The position numbers and the translations under genes were made by a program. 64,000 nucleotides of DNA from Prevotella sp. (GTDB taxonomy: Bacteria; Bacteroidota; Bacteroidia; Bacteroidales; Bacteroidaceae): positions 1 through 64,000 of the forward strand of contig JAFZSL010000068.1 in the NCBI GenBank assembly GCA_017619375.1. Reading direction: 5' to 3'. The notes beneath the pieces were generated by a model. The model was not told where the DNA came from and made no database searches. It saw only the letters and a list, made by a program, of their open reading frames with translations. Of this stretch, positions 46,016 to 54,392 are shown in pieces. How positions within the stretch are numbered: the first letter of the stretch is position 1; the number at the start of each line of letters is the position of its first letter.

Positions 46016-46040
46016 GGGACGGGTCTTTTGCCCGCCCGTA
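46016..46040. repeat. GC-rich palindrome related to 4805-4831
   Basis: GGGACGGGTCTTTTGCCCGCCCG shares GGGTCTTKTGCCCGCCC with the minus-strand reading of 4805-4831. The stem has two mismatches. It lies between the DUF2490 gene and the next plus-strand gene. Confidence 0.45.
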
Positions 46041-46086
46041 AAAAGAACCGCCCGCTAAAAATCATTGAGGATACCTTTTTTTTCCT

Positions 46087-46515
46087 ATGAAAATCTATGT
46101 GGCAAGTAGTTGGAGAAACACCTATTTCCCCGAAGTGGTAACCGCCTTGAGAAAGGCCGGCCATGACGTTTATGACTTCCGTAATCCGCCAAGTGGAGGC
46201 AACGGCTTCAGGTGGTCGGACATCGGAGAGGACTGGATGGAATGGTCGCCGGAAGAATACCGCGACCAACTCTCACATCCCAAAGCCGAAAAGCAGTTTG
46301 CCAACGACATCGAGGCGATGCGTTCTTGCGACGGATGTGTATTGTTGCTCCCTTGCGGCAGGTCGGCTCACACCGAGGCGGGATGGTTTGCCGGACAGGG
46401 CAAACCGGTTTTCTTGCTTATTCCCGAGCGTCAGGAACCAGAACTGATGTACAAACTTTTCCATAGTGTCTGCTGTTCCACGGAGGAACTGATAGAGAAA
46501 TTACAAGAAGGATAG
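46087..46515 (+). CDS. Nucleoside 2-deoxyribosyltransferase-like protein
   Basis: 142 residues. Resembles the nucleoside 2-deoxyribosyltransferase / DUF4406 fold: MKIYVASSWRNTYFPEVVTALRKAGHDVYDFRNP at the N-terminus, a middle DIEAMRSCDGCVLLLPCGRSAHTEAGWFAGQGKPVFLL with the acidic catalytic-type Glu in TEAGW. Such proteins cleave or transfer nucleobases from deoxynucleosides or their phosphates. The substrate is not identifiable. Single gene with a short spacer after the DUF2490 gene. Confidence 0.75.
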   Translation: MKIYVASSWRNTYFPEVVTALRKAGHDVYDFRNPPSGGNGFRWSDIGEDWMEWSPEEYRDQLSHPKAEKQFANDIEAMRSCDGCVLLLPCGRSAHTEAGWFAGQGKPVFLLIPERQEPELMYKLFHSVCCSTEELIEKLQEG

Positions 46516-46545
46516 TCTTGGTCTTCCTCTAAACCCTATTTCATC

Positions 46546-46992
46546 CTAAAAATATAGTCTTGCCAGAACTACTGTGACGAGGATGTGCAGCAGTTGGTCA
46601 AATCCATACACCATCCAGTTGGGCTTGCGCCTGGTGTCTCTCAACGCTTCATACATGACGGAGAGTTTGCTCTTGATGGTGTCGATGACGAAATGCGAAC
46701 CCAACTCGATGAGGAAGGCCGCCACGCAGCCTTGCAGTGACACGCTAAACAGTGCCAGAACCATCGTCATCAGCACGGCATGCACGCCGGCGTGAAGGAG
46801 TATCGGCAAGTATTCCTTACCACTCGACTTCGCCCGTATCATCGACTTGGTGGTGAGACAAAAGTCGCCAAGGTAATGACACAGCAACAATGCCGACAAA
46901 ACCAGGCTCCATTGATGTTGCTCGCTGCCTAAATGTTGACAGGAAGTCAATAAAAGGAAAAGGGGTAAAAACCTAACACCGTTTCTCGTCAT
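46546..46992 (-). CDS. DUF3307 membrane protein
   Basis: 148 residues with four hydrophobic segments. The DUF3307 pattern is present: LLLCHYLGDFCLTTKSM in helix one, LLHAGVHAVLMTMVLALF in helix two, ELGSHFVIDTIKS and the C-terminal DQLLHILVTVVLARLYF. The conserved His and Asp residues lie within or at the edge of the membrane. Function unknown. The N-terminal 20 residues include TSC, but a lipoprotein is unlikely in this family; an internal start is possible. Confidence 0.75.
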   Translation of the reverse strand: MTRNGVRFLPLFLLLTSCQHLGSEQHQWSLVLSALLLCHYLGDFCLTTKSMIRAKSSGKEYLPILLHAGVHAVLMTMVLALFSVSLQGCVAAFLIELGSHFVIDTIKSKLSVMYEALRDTRRKPNWMVYGFDQLLHILVTVVLARLYF

Positions 46993-47162
46993 TGAAAATG
47001 TCCGTCATTTTGATATTAAGCTTCCGCTCGGATTTGCCGCTTGGCTTGTCCAAGAATCTTCAAAATCACATTTTTTCGTGGTTGGCTTAGTAGAGACGGG
47101 AAGAATCCCGCCTCCACAGTGCGCTCAGCCCGGATGGTTAATCTCAGCCTCGCTGTTTTTTG

Positions 47163-47208
47163 TTGCGACTCGGCATAGTTCAAACAAGTTTGACTCTGCA
47201 CTCGCTGC
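47163..47208. repeat. Dispersed element with CTCGGCA...CACTCGCT core, copy 2
   Basis: GTTGCGACTCGGCATAGTTC, then AAACAAGTTTGACTCTG and CACTCGCT, in the same order and spacing as 3915-3960. It ends just before the stop of the following minus-strand lipoprotein gene. Confidence 0.5.
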
Positions 47209-47217
47209 TTTAAAAAT

Positions 47218-47982
47218 TCACTTCTTTACGGTGAAAGTTTGTCCATCCCAAATCATCTGGAACGATGTGGTGTCGTAGGAGTCCATATCGTTTTCGGTGA
47301 AGGTCATGACTTCGATGTTCTTGCCTTTGTCGGGAAGGACAACAGAATAGTTTGCAAATGATGCTACGTTCTTTTCCACCAAATCCGTCAACTGTGGTTC
47401 CGGGGTCAGCATGTCGGTCTCGGGGTCATAGTCATAGAACAGCACCAGTTTCGCATCATCCTCCACATTCTCATGCCCCTCTGTCAGCCAGACAGCAAGC
47501 AGTTTATGACCATTTTTGCGGTTCCAGTAGCAGCAGTCGGTGTTCCAGTCGAATTGCGACATGGCGCGGCAGGTGACATAGCCGTTGCGCTCCTCGAGGT
47601 TGACATGGCAACCCGTTTTTTCCTCGTTGTAATTCTGGGGTTGGGTGAGGTATTCATACAAAGCAGCATTCGGCTTGTAGTCCTTGAATTCTCCACAGAA
47701 AGCAAAGGCTAACTGCATGATTCCGACGGGACCGTCGCCAGATCCCACATCGATTTTTTTTGTTTTCCATTCCTTCCTGATTTGGTTGATGACACTCCCG
47801 TCATCATTGCGCTCGTCGATGGACGCTTTCTCATCAACAGTTTTATTCTCACTCTTGGAAGTTGTCTCTGCAATCTGGTCTTTTACGATTTCCTCAGACG
47901 CTTTCTCTCCGCTTTTGTTGCCGCAAGCCCAAATGGCGAGTGCCATGGCCAGGAATGCGATGGTCAATGTGTTCTTTTTCAT
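47218..47982 (-). CDS. Lipoprotein of unknown function
   Basis: 254 residues from MKKNTLTIAFLAMALAIWACG. The signal ends in a lipobox (IWAC), so the mature protein begins with Cys20. A Glu/Lys/Ser-rich linker (about 21-70) is followed by a compact domain with GPVGIMQLAFAFCGEF, MSQFDWNTDCCYWNRKNGHKLLAVWLTEG and FYDYDPETDMLTPEP. No family was recognised; cysteine pairs suggest disulfides. It is divergent from the kinase gene 158 nt away. Confidence 0.7.
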   Translation of the reverse strand: MKKNTLTIAFLAMALAIWACGNKSGEKASEEIVKDQIAETTSKSENKTVDEKASIDERNDDGSVINQIRKEWKTKKIDVGSGDGPVGIMQLAFAFCGEFKDYKPNAALYEYLTQPQNYNEEKTGCHVNLEERNGYVTCRAMSQFDWNTDCCYWNRKNGHKLLAVWLTEGHENVEDDAKLVLFYDYDPETDMLTPEPQLTDLVEKNVASFANYSVVLPDKGKNIEVMTFTENDMDSYDTTSFQMIWDGQTFTVKK

Positions 47983-48090
47983 TTCTCTCTTATTTGGTTT
48001 GGAAATGCAAATGTAGTGAAAAAATGACATAATGCAATAGGTTTCTCCAAAAACAAGTTTGAAAATGGAAAAAGAAAAACCTCCTCATTC

Positions 48091-48121
48091 TTGGACATTT
48101 CGCATAATTGCCTTATTTTTG
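48091..48121 (+). promoter_or_regulatory. Bacteroidetes-type promoter of the kinase gene
   Basis: TTG (48091-48093), 20 nt, TATTTTTG (48114-48121). It places the transcript start after the Met at 48108 and therefore supports the ATG at 48141. Confidence 0.75.
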
Positions 48122-48140
48122 TGCCAAAATAGTTAAATCC

Positions 48141-49949
48141 ATGCAACATCTTCAGTTAGGCGCCTTTTTGCAAAACGGGAAATACAGGATAGTGAAAGTG
48201 CTTGGCCAAGGTGGTTTCGGCATCACCTACATGGCGGAGCAATACCCGTTGAAGAAAAAGGTTGCCATCAAGGAGTTCTTCATACAAGACTTGTGTTTCC
48301 GCGACAACACGGCGAACGTGCGCACCCTAACGCAGTCCGACATGGTGGACCGATACCGCCAGAAATTCTTCAAGGAAGCGCAGATCCAGGCACAATTCAA
48401 CCACCCAAACATTGTCCGGGTGATCGACTTTTTCAAGGAAAACGGCACGGGGTATTATGTGATGGATTATCTGGAAGGGGAGAACCTGGCAGAAATCATT
48501 GCGAAAAACGGACCTTTGTCTGAATCGACTGCGCTGCGATACATCAGGAAGGTGGCTGACGCGCTGGACTACATCCACCAGGCCAAAGTCAATCATCTCG
48601 ACATCAAGCCTGCCAACATCGTGGTGTGTCGTGATAATGACGAGCCGGTCATCATCGATTTCGGCGTGTCGAAACAGTATGACGAGCAGAAAGACCAGTC
48701 TACAACCACGCCGCCGGGTGTGAGCAATGGCTATTCGCCCATAGAGCAGTATGAATCGGGAGGTGTCAGCAAGTTCTCACCCCAAGCCGACATCTATGCC
48801 TTGGGGGCGACGCTTTACAAACTGCTGACAGGGAACACGCCCCCGAAAGCATCCTGTCTGCTCAATGAAGGCCTGCCACCATTACCAAGCCATATCTCCA
48901 CACAAGTATGTTGGGCGATAGAGAATGCCATGCAACCCCGCCGATATGACCGCCCCGGGAGCATCAGGGAATTGATGGCGATGCTGCCTGCTGCCGATAC
49001 GGAAGAAACAGAAGCGGTTTCTCCAACAATCGACAACGTATATGAAACGCCCATCCCAGTATCAGACGAACCGGAAGAGGTGGTGTATCCCTATGAAGAG
49101 ATATCCTATGAAAGGAAACGTCCCTTCCCCTATTTTTGGTTGATTTTCCCGTTGGCGGGCCTTCTCTTGGGAGGATTGGTGATGTATTTTGTCCTGAAAA
49201 GCAACTCGTCTGCTGCAGGGAATGACGGCGATGGCATGGAAAATACTCTTGAGGATGTAAAAGAGGTGGGTAATCCCATTATCGACAACCTTGTCAAGAA
49301 CATGGTCAAGGTGGAAGGAGGCACGTTCACCATGGGCGACACTTCGGGGGCTTATGTGGAAAACAATGAATATCCCTTGCATCAAGTGACTCTTTCCTCG
49401 TTCCATATCGGCCGTTACGAAGTGACACAGGAGGAATGGCAAGCGGTGATGGGCAACAATCCCGCCAGTTTCAGTGACCCCAAGCGTCCAGTGGAATTCG
49501 TTAGTTGGGATGACTGCCAATTGTTTATAAGAAAACTAAACACCTTGACAGGAAAGAAATTCCGTCTGCCTACAGAGGCGGAGTGGGAGTTTGCTGCTAG
49601 AGGTGGTGTGGAAAGTCATGGATACATCTATTCGGGAAACAATGACCTCGGTACCGTGGCATGGTATTCGGCAAATAGTGGCAGCTCCACCCAGGCCGTC
49701 GGTCAGAAACAACCCAATGAATTGGGGCTGTATGACATGACGGGCAATTTATGGGAATGGTGCAGCGACTGGTATGGAGGGTATGATTCCAACAAGCAGG
49801 ATAATCCCACGGGACCCTCGTCGGGTTCGCAGCGCGTGCTCAGAGGCGGGGGATGGAACGGGGGCGCCAAGAACTGTCGTGTTTCCAATCGTGATAGCCG
49901 GTTTCCCGATTACAGCAGCGACCGTCTTGGATTGCGCCTTGCACATTAG
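48141..49949 (+). CDS. Ser/Thr protein kinase fused through a membrane helix to an FGE-like domain
   Basis: 602 residues from MQHLQLGAFLQNGKY. Kinase domain at about 10-275: Gly loop GQGGFGITYMAE, Lys in VAIKEFF, catalytic loop HLDIKPANI (Leu replaces the HRD Arg), metal motif IDFGVSK. A membrane segment at about 328-351 (YFWLIFPLAGLLLGGLVMYF) puts the kinase inside and the C-terminal domain (about 389-600) in the periplasm. The latter matches formylglycine-generating-enzyme-like domains (GGTFTMGD, RLPTEAEWEFAARGG, GLYDMTGNLWEW, RVLRGGGW) but has only one Cys where the enzyme needs two. No sulfatase is nearby. Confidence 0.9.
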   Translation: MQHLQLGAFLQNGKYRIVKVLGQGGFGITYMAEQYPLKKKVAIKEFFIQDLCFRDNTANVRTLTQSDMVDRYRQKFFKEAQIQAQFNHPNIVRVIDFFKENGTGYYVMDYLEGENLAEIIAKNGPLSESTALRYIRKVADALDYIHQAKVNHLDIKPANIVVCRDNDEPVIIDFGVSKQYDEQKDQSTTTPPGVSNGYSPIEQYESGGVSKFSPQADIYALGATLYKLLTGNTPPKASCLLNEGLPPLPSHISTQVCWAIENAMQPRRYDRPGSIRELMAMLPAADTEETEAVSPTIDNVYETPIPVSDEPEEVVYPYEEISYERKRPFPYFWLIFPLAGLLLGGLVMYFVLKSNSSAAGNDGDGMENTLEDVKEVGNPIIDNLVKNMVKVEGGTFTMGDTSGAYVENNEYPLHQVTLSSFHIGRYEVTQEEWQAVMGNNPASFSDPKRPVEFVSWDDCQLFIRKLNTLTGKKFRLPTEAEWEFAARGGVESHGYIYSGNNDLGTVAWYSANSGSSTQAVGQKQPNELGLYDMTGNLWEWCSDWYGGYDSNKQDNPTGPSSGSQRVLRGGGWNGGAKNCRVSNRDSRFPDYSSDRLGLRLAH

Positions 49950-50016
49950 CCACCTGCTATAGATAGTAAGAACATTCTTAATCAATTATCATCAACCTTA
50001 TAAAAAATGTAAAACT

Positions 50017-51651
50017 ATGACTGTTTTCAATCGATTCTTGATTTTACTGGGCCTGTTCCTGTCTTTCCATCTCAATGCCTTTTGTCAGAATGATGATGAG
50101 GAGGATGAAGATGTGAACGCCAAGATTGTCGAGCAACTTCGCCAGAAGTATGATGATGCTGAGTATTTCGAAGATGGCTTCTTTGTGAAGCAAAACGGGC
50201 GATGGGAATTTGCCGATGAAAACGGCAAGGTTCTCACCAATATGCACATAGAGAATGTCGAGAACTATTATTTTTCTGCAGAATTGACCATCAAGGGCAA
50301 TAAATACGAAGTCAGTGCCCCATTCGAAGATGGTAAGGTGCTGGTAGGAAGATATGAGCATTTCGCATATATGGACAGTGATGGCGATTTAATCACGCGA
50401 TTCATCTATGATAGATATGGCGAGGAAGTCGATGGCGATCCGGCGGAGATAGAAGCCATCATCAACATCAGCGACCAGATCCTTCGGGTTTACAAAGAGG
50501 TGGAACAAGGCAGTTATTCCTCTGTGAAATCGCTTGAGAAGAGCATAGGTTTCGAACAAGCAGAAAAATTGAGTTCAGAGATAGCAGACTCCTTGTTGGT
50601 GCTTTTGTGCAAGACCTACGACAACAGCCCCAAGAACATCGATATGAAAATCGCCGAGGACTTGTTTGAGGCAACCATAGCGCCTTGTGGACAAGTCGGT
50701 TGCGAGGCTGTGCTTGCCTATTACAAGTCCAATGGTTTGGACCAGAAGAAAAGGCTTGGGTATGTGAGACAATTGGCTGATGACTATGGCCAATACCATG
50801 CCTATGAGATGATGGGTGATTTTTTTGTCGAGGGTGCCCTTTGCCCTAAAGACATTCAAGGAGCCATCAATTATTATAAGAAGGTGATTGAGGTTGATGC
50901 CCAGGATTTTGGGGAGAGTTCGCGCAAGAAACTGGCAGACCTTTGGAACAAATATGGCACTCAATACGAGAATCTTTTGGGAAAACTCTGTGCGGAAAAC
51001 GAGTTGGTGGAATATTTCAATGATGATTATTTCATGTTGACGAATGGCACACAGAAAATGTTGGTGGACACGCTGTGCCAAGAAGTCCTGCCCAAGGGCG
51101 AATATGACATCTATGGCGTTGTATCGGACTTTTTCATCATTGGTGGCGAGATGTCAGGAGTTCAATTGGTGAAGAAGGGTGGGGTGCCTGTCATCAATCA
51201 GAAATTTGAAGATATCAAGTCAATCAGCGATGATGATGACTTGCAATTTGTGATGAAGAAAGATGAGAAATGGGGATTTTTTGACAAGGATGGCAAGCCC
51301 ATCACATCGATGATCTTCGATGATTATTCATCAGGCTATTCCTCCAATCCTTTTGTTGAACTTAACAAGGAGGAATATTCCATCAACTCGTTGTTTGACC
51401 ATGGGATGATGATTCTGGGCAAGGATGACAAGATGGGATGTATCGACACCAATGGAAATGTCGTCATTCCTTTTGTCTATGAGGGCTTGGCGTTCACACC
51501 CAAGGGAAATATCTTGGTCAAGAAAGGTGAGAAAATTGGCGCCATCGATAGAAATGGCAAGGAAATCCTGCCTTGCCAATATGACGACATCGATTTTGAC
51601 ACGGAAGAAGGGAAATTCAAACTGAAAAAAGTGGAATTCTTCGACTTGTAA
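50017..51651 (+). CDS. Secreted WG-repeat protein, first of a tandem pair
   Basis: 544 residues. Signal peptide MTVFNRFLILLGLFLSFHLNAFCQ. An N-terminal WG-type unit (about 60-130: FFVKQNGRWEFADENGK) is followed by a helical middle (about 150-330) with a SEL1-like FFVEGALCPKDIQGAINYYKKV, and C-terminal WG-type units (about 360-540: KKDEKWGFFDKDGKPI, GCIDTNGNVVIPFVYEG, GAIDRNGKEILPCQYDD). WG repeats form beta-propeller-like or solenoid surfaces of unknown role. It follows the kinase-FGE gene by 67 nt and may be cotranscribed. Confidence 0.85.
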   Translation: MTVFNRFLILLGLFLSFHLNAFCQNDDEEDEDVNAKIVEQLRQKYDDAEYFEDGFFVKQNGRWEFADENGKVLTNMHIENVENYYFSAELTIKGNKYEVSAPFEDGKVLVGRYEHFAYMDSDGDLITRFIYDRYGEEVDGDPAEIEAIINISDQILRVYKEVEQGSYSSVKSLEKSIGFEQAEKLSSEIADSLLVLLCKTYDNSPKNIDMKIAEDLFEATIAPCGQVGCEAVLAYYKSNGLDQKKRLGYVRQLADDYGQYHAYEMMGDFFVEGALCPKDIQGAINYYKKVIEVDAQDFGESSRKKLADLWNKYGTQYENLLGKLCAENELVEYFNDDYFMLTNGTQKMLVDTLCQEVLPKGEYDIYGVVSDFFIIGGEMSGVQLVKKGGVPVINQKFEDIKSISDDDDLQFVMKKDEKWGFFDKDGKPITSMIFDDYSSGYSSNPFVELNKEEYSINSLFDHGMMILGKDDKMGCIDTNGNVVIPFVYEGLAFTPKGNILVKKGEKIGAIDRNGKEILPCQYDDIDFDTEEGKFKLKKVEFFDL

Positions 51652-51715
51652 CAATAGTAAACACTTTATGCTAAATATTATACAACAAATCCAAACCTTG
51701 AAATATTGTAAGACC

Positions 51716-53344
51716 ATGACTATTTTCAATCGTTTCTTAATCATATTGGGGCTCTTCATGTCATTCCATCTCAATGCCTTCTGCCAGGAAGATGACGAAG
51801 AGGATATGAACGACAAAATTGCCGAACAACTTCGCCTGATGTATGATGATGTAGCCCATTTCAATGATGTCTTCTTCGTGAAGCAAAACGGGGTGTGGGA
51901 ATTTGCCAATGAGTATGGCAAGAAGCTCACCAACATGCGCATTGAGAACGTGGAGGCTGCGTATGTTTCTGCAGAATTGACCATCAAGGGCAAGAAATAC
52001 ACTGTCTACAGTCCGTTCGAAGATGACAGGGTGCTTGTGGGAAGATACGGGTATTTTGCCGCAATGGACAAGAATGGCAATGTGGTCACACCCTTCATGT
52101 ATGATGGCGATGGAGACAAGATTGACATCGACCCGGAGGAGGCTGCTGCCATCATCAGCGTCAGCGACCAGGTATTGCAGGTCTACCAAGAAGTGGAGCA
52201 AGGCCGATACGCCTCGGTGAAGGCCCTTGAAAAGAGCATCAGCCTTGAACAAGCTGAAAAATTCACTTCCGAAGTGGCAGATTCCTTGTTGACGCTCTTG
52301 TGCAAGACGTATGAAAAAAGCCCCAAGCATGTTGATATGAAAATCGCAGAGAACCTGTTCGAGGCGACCTTGGTTAATTGTGGAGTCCTCGGCAACGATG
52401 TCGTGCTTGACTATTATGAGACGCATGGCTTGGACAAACAAAAAAGGTTTGATTATGTGAGGGATTTGGTTGACAATTACCCTACGACACGTAGCTATAT
52501 AATGATGGGTGATTTCTTGGTCGAGGGTGCCCTTTGTCCCAAAGACATTCAAGGAGCTATCAATAGTTACAAGGCCGTGGTCATGGACGGTTCAGATGAA
52601 GGTGGTGTCGCCCACGACAAATTGGCAGAGTTATGGAAGAAATATGGAACCCAATACGACAATCTGGTGGGAAAACTCTGTGCGGAAAACGAACAGGTGG
52701 AATATTTCGATGATGAAAACATCATGCTGACCAATGGCAAACAGAGGATGGTGGTCGATGCGCAGCAACAAGTAGTCCTGCCTAAGGGCGATTATGAAAT
52801 TGCCGGCTATAATGGCGACCTTTTCTTCCTTTTGGATGATTCCTCACAATATCAATTGGTTAAGAAGGGGGGCGAACCATTGGTGAATGGGAAGTTTGAC
52901 GATTATTTCATCCTTTCCATGGAGATGGACGAGGCTCAATATGTTTTGAAGAAGAATGGGAAATGGGGCTTCTATGGAACGGATGGAAAGCCTGTCACAT
53001 CGATGGTCTTTGATGATTATGAACCTGAAATGTGGGAAGAGCCAAGTCTTGAAATCAATGGGGAGAAATACACCGTCCATTCTTTGTTCAACAGCGGGAT
53101 GATGATTGTGGACAAGGAAGATGCATATGGCTGTATCGACACTAATGGGAAAGTGGTTGTTCCCCTTGTCTATGACCAGATGACGTTTACTCCCAAAGGC
53201 AACCTTGTGGTGCTTAAAGGTGGAAAATATGGTGTCATTGACAGAAACGGCAACGAACTCCTGCCTTGCAAATATGACAACATCGAATATGATGAGGATG
53301 AAGGAAGGTTGAAAGCAATCGTGGAAGAATCCATCGACATTTAG
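51716..53344 (+). CDS. Secreted WG-repeat protein, second of a tandem pair
   Basis: 542 residues from MTIFNRFLIILGLFMSFHLNAFCQ; the ATG at 51668 adds 16 residues before a clean signal peptide and is less likely. It is a paralogue of the preceding gene throughout: same order of an N-terminal WG unit, helical middle with FLVEGALCPKDIQGAINSYK, and C-terminal WG units (KKNGKWGFYGTDGKPV, GCIDTNGKVVVPLVYD, GVIDRNGNELLPCKYDN). A local tandem duplication is clear from the conserved signal peptide and gene order. Divergence is spread along the length. Confidence 0.85.
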   Translation: MTIFNRFLIILGLFMSFHLNAFCQEDDEEDMNDKIAEQLRLMYDDVAHFNDVFFVKQNGVWEFANEYGKKLTNMRIENVEAAYVSAELTIKGKKYTVYSPFEDDRVLVGRYGYFAAMDKNGNVVTPFMYDGDGDKIDIDPEEAAAIISVSDQVLQVYQEVEQGRYASVKALEKSISLEQAEKFTSEVADSLLTLLCKTYEKSPKHVDMKIAENLFEATLVNCGVLGNDVVLDYYETHGLDKQKRFDYVRDLVDNYPTTRSYIMMGDFLVEGALCPKDIQGAINSYKAVVMDGSDEGGVAHDKLAELWKKYGTQYDNLVGKLCAENEQVEYFDDENIMLTNGKQRMVVDAQQQVVLPKGDYEIAGYNGDLFFLLDDSSQYQLVKKGGEPLVNGKFDDYFILSMEMDEAQYVLKKNGKWGFYGTDGKPVTSMVFDDYEPEMWEEPSLEINGEKYTVHSLFNSGMMIVDKEDAYGCIDTNGKVVVPLVYDQMTFTPKGNLVVLKGGKYGVIDRNGNELLPCKYDNIEYDEDEGRLKAIVEESIDI

Positions 53345-53374
53345 TCGACGATACAGACAAAAGGACGTGATGTA

Positions 53375-53414
53375 AAAAATTCACTCCGTGCAGGCCAATG
53401 GCTTGCACGGAGTG
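53375..53414 (-). terminator. Terminator between convergent WG-repeat and epimerase genes
   Basis: Arms CACTCCGTGCA (53382-53392) and TGCACGGAGTG (53404-53414) with inner GCC/GGC pairs. On the minus strand the stem is followed by AATTTTTT, so it serves the epimerase transcript best. Confidence 0.8.
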
Positions 53415-53471
53415 TTTGGTGAATGGTCATCCGCGTTCTTGGAATCAACGGTCTGGCCCTTTTGTTATCTT

Positions 53472-54344
53472 CTATTCGCCAATGGTGATGACATACTCGC
53501 TCATGAACGATGCACCGGGCATCAGGTGGTTGATGACGGGCTTGTCTTTGAACTCTCCCTCGTAGCCTCGAGGGTCGCCCACGCCATACCATGGCTCCAG
53601 GCAGACGAAGGGGGCGTTTTTCTGGTATGGACTCCAGAAAGCAATGATCGGACACTTATAACTGAGCCGCACGGCCACGCTGCCGTCGGGATTGAGTAGT
53701 TCCACGCTGCTCGTCTGGCTGTCGTGCAACTTCACTGAGTCATGGGCGAAGAACTCATCGTCGAAACAGATCAGGCCGTCTTGAGAGGCAATCTCAATCT
53801 CTTCCATCTCCACCGAACCATCGATGTGGCTTTTCAATCCCTTCAGCGCCCCCTTGTTGTCAACACGGAGCACGCCTTTCAAAGGCTTGCCTGCCTCGCA
53901 GCCAGGGGCAAGGAAGGCAGGATGGCCGCCAATCTGGAAATGCATCTCCTTTTTGCCTGTATTCTCTACGTGCCAGACCACGTGGATCTTGTTGCCATCG
54001 AGTTTGTAGCTCACTGCAAGGTTGAACGGGAAGGGGAAGACCTTCAATGTCTCCTCGTTTTCATGAAGGGCGAAGACCGCCTTGTTGTCCGACTGGGCCA
54101 CAAGGTTGAACTCGGTGTCGCGGGCAAAGCCATGGCGTGGAAGATGGTATTCTTGGCCATCCACGATATAGGTGTCGTTTTCCACGCTGCATACGATGGG
54201 GAAAAGGATGGGTGAATGGCGTGGCCAATACTGCGGGTCGGCTTGCCAAAGATACTCTTGCCCGTTGCTATCGATAATACTCTGGAGCTCGGCTCCCATT
54301 TCTGCGACCTTGATGGTCAGTTGTTCATTGCTGAGTTCAATCAT
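53472..54344 (-). CDS. Aldose 1-epimerase-family protein, LacX type
   Basis: 290 residues, no signal peptide. Mutarotase fold of the LacX/YeaD side: MIELSNEQLTIKVAEMGAELQSI, WQADPQYWPRHSPILFPIV, HLPRHGFARDTEF with the His of the active site, HFQIGGHPAFLAP and the late Glu in FVCLEPWYGVGDP. Substrate unknown, probably a free or phosphorylated hexose or disaccharide. It lies 48 nt after the cellobiose 2-epimerase gene, suggesting joint handling of a disaccharide. Confidence 0.85.
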   Translation of the reverse strand: MIELSNEQLTIKVAEMGAELQSIIDSNGQEYLWQADPQYWPRHSPILFPIVCSVENDTYIVDGQEYHLPRHGFARDTEFNLVAQSDNKAVFALHENEETLKVFPFPFNLAVSYKLDGNKIHVVWHVENTGKKEMHFQIGGHPAFLAPGCEAGKPLKGVLRVDNKGALKGLKSHIDGSVEMEEIEIASQDGLICFDDEFFAHDSVKLHDSQTSSVELLNPDGSVAVRLSYKCPIIAFWSPYQKNAPFVCLEPWYGVGDPRGYEGEFKDKPVINHLMPGASFMSEYVITIGE

Positions 54345-54392
54345 AAGTCAGGTTGTTAGGGTTGGATATGGTATGATGATTAATGAATAGGA

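Noticed and set aside
46993-47162. Possible remnant gene between the DUF3307 and lipoprotein genes
   Set aside because: Short frames without recognisable domains; the stretch contains an imperfect GAGACGGGAAGAATCCCGCCTC palindrome and the dispersed element, so repeat-derived sequence explains it better.
48108-48140. Earlier start of the kinase gene (ATG at 48108)
   Set aside because: It overlaps the promoter -7 box and would lie upstream of the likely transcript start.
49308-49949. Functional sulfatase-activating enzyme
   Set aside because: Only one cysteine (NGGAKNCRVSNRD) is present where aerobic FGE needs two, and no sulfatase gene is in the window.
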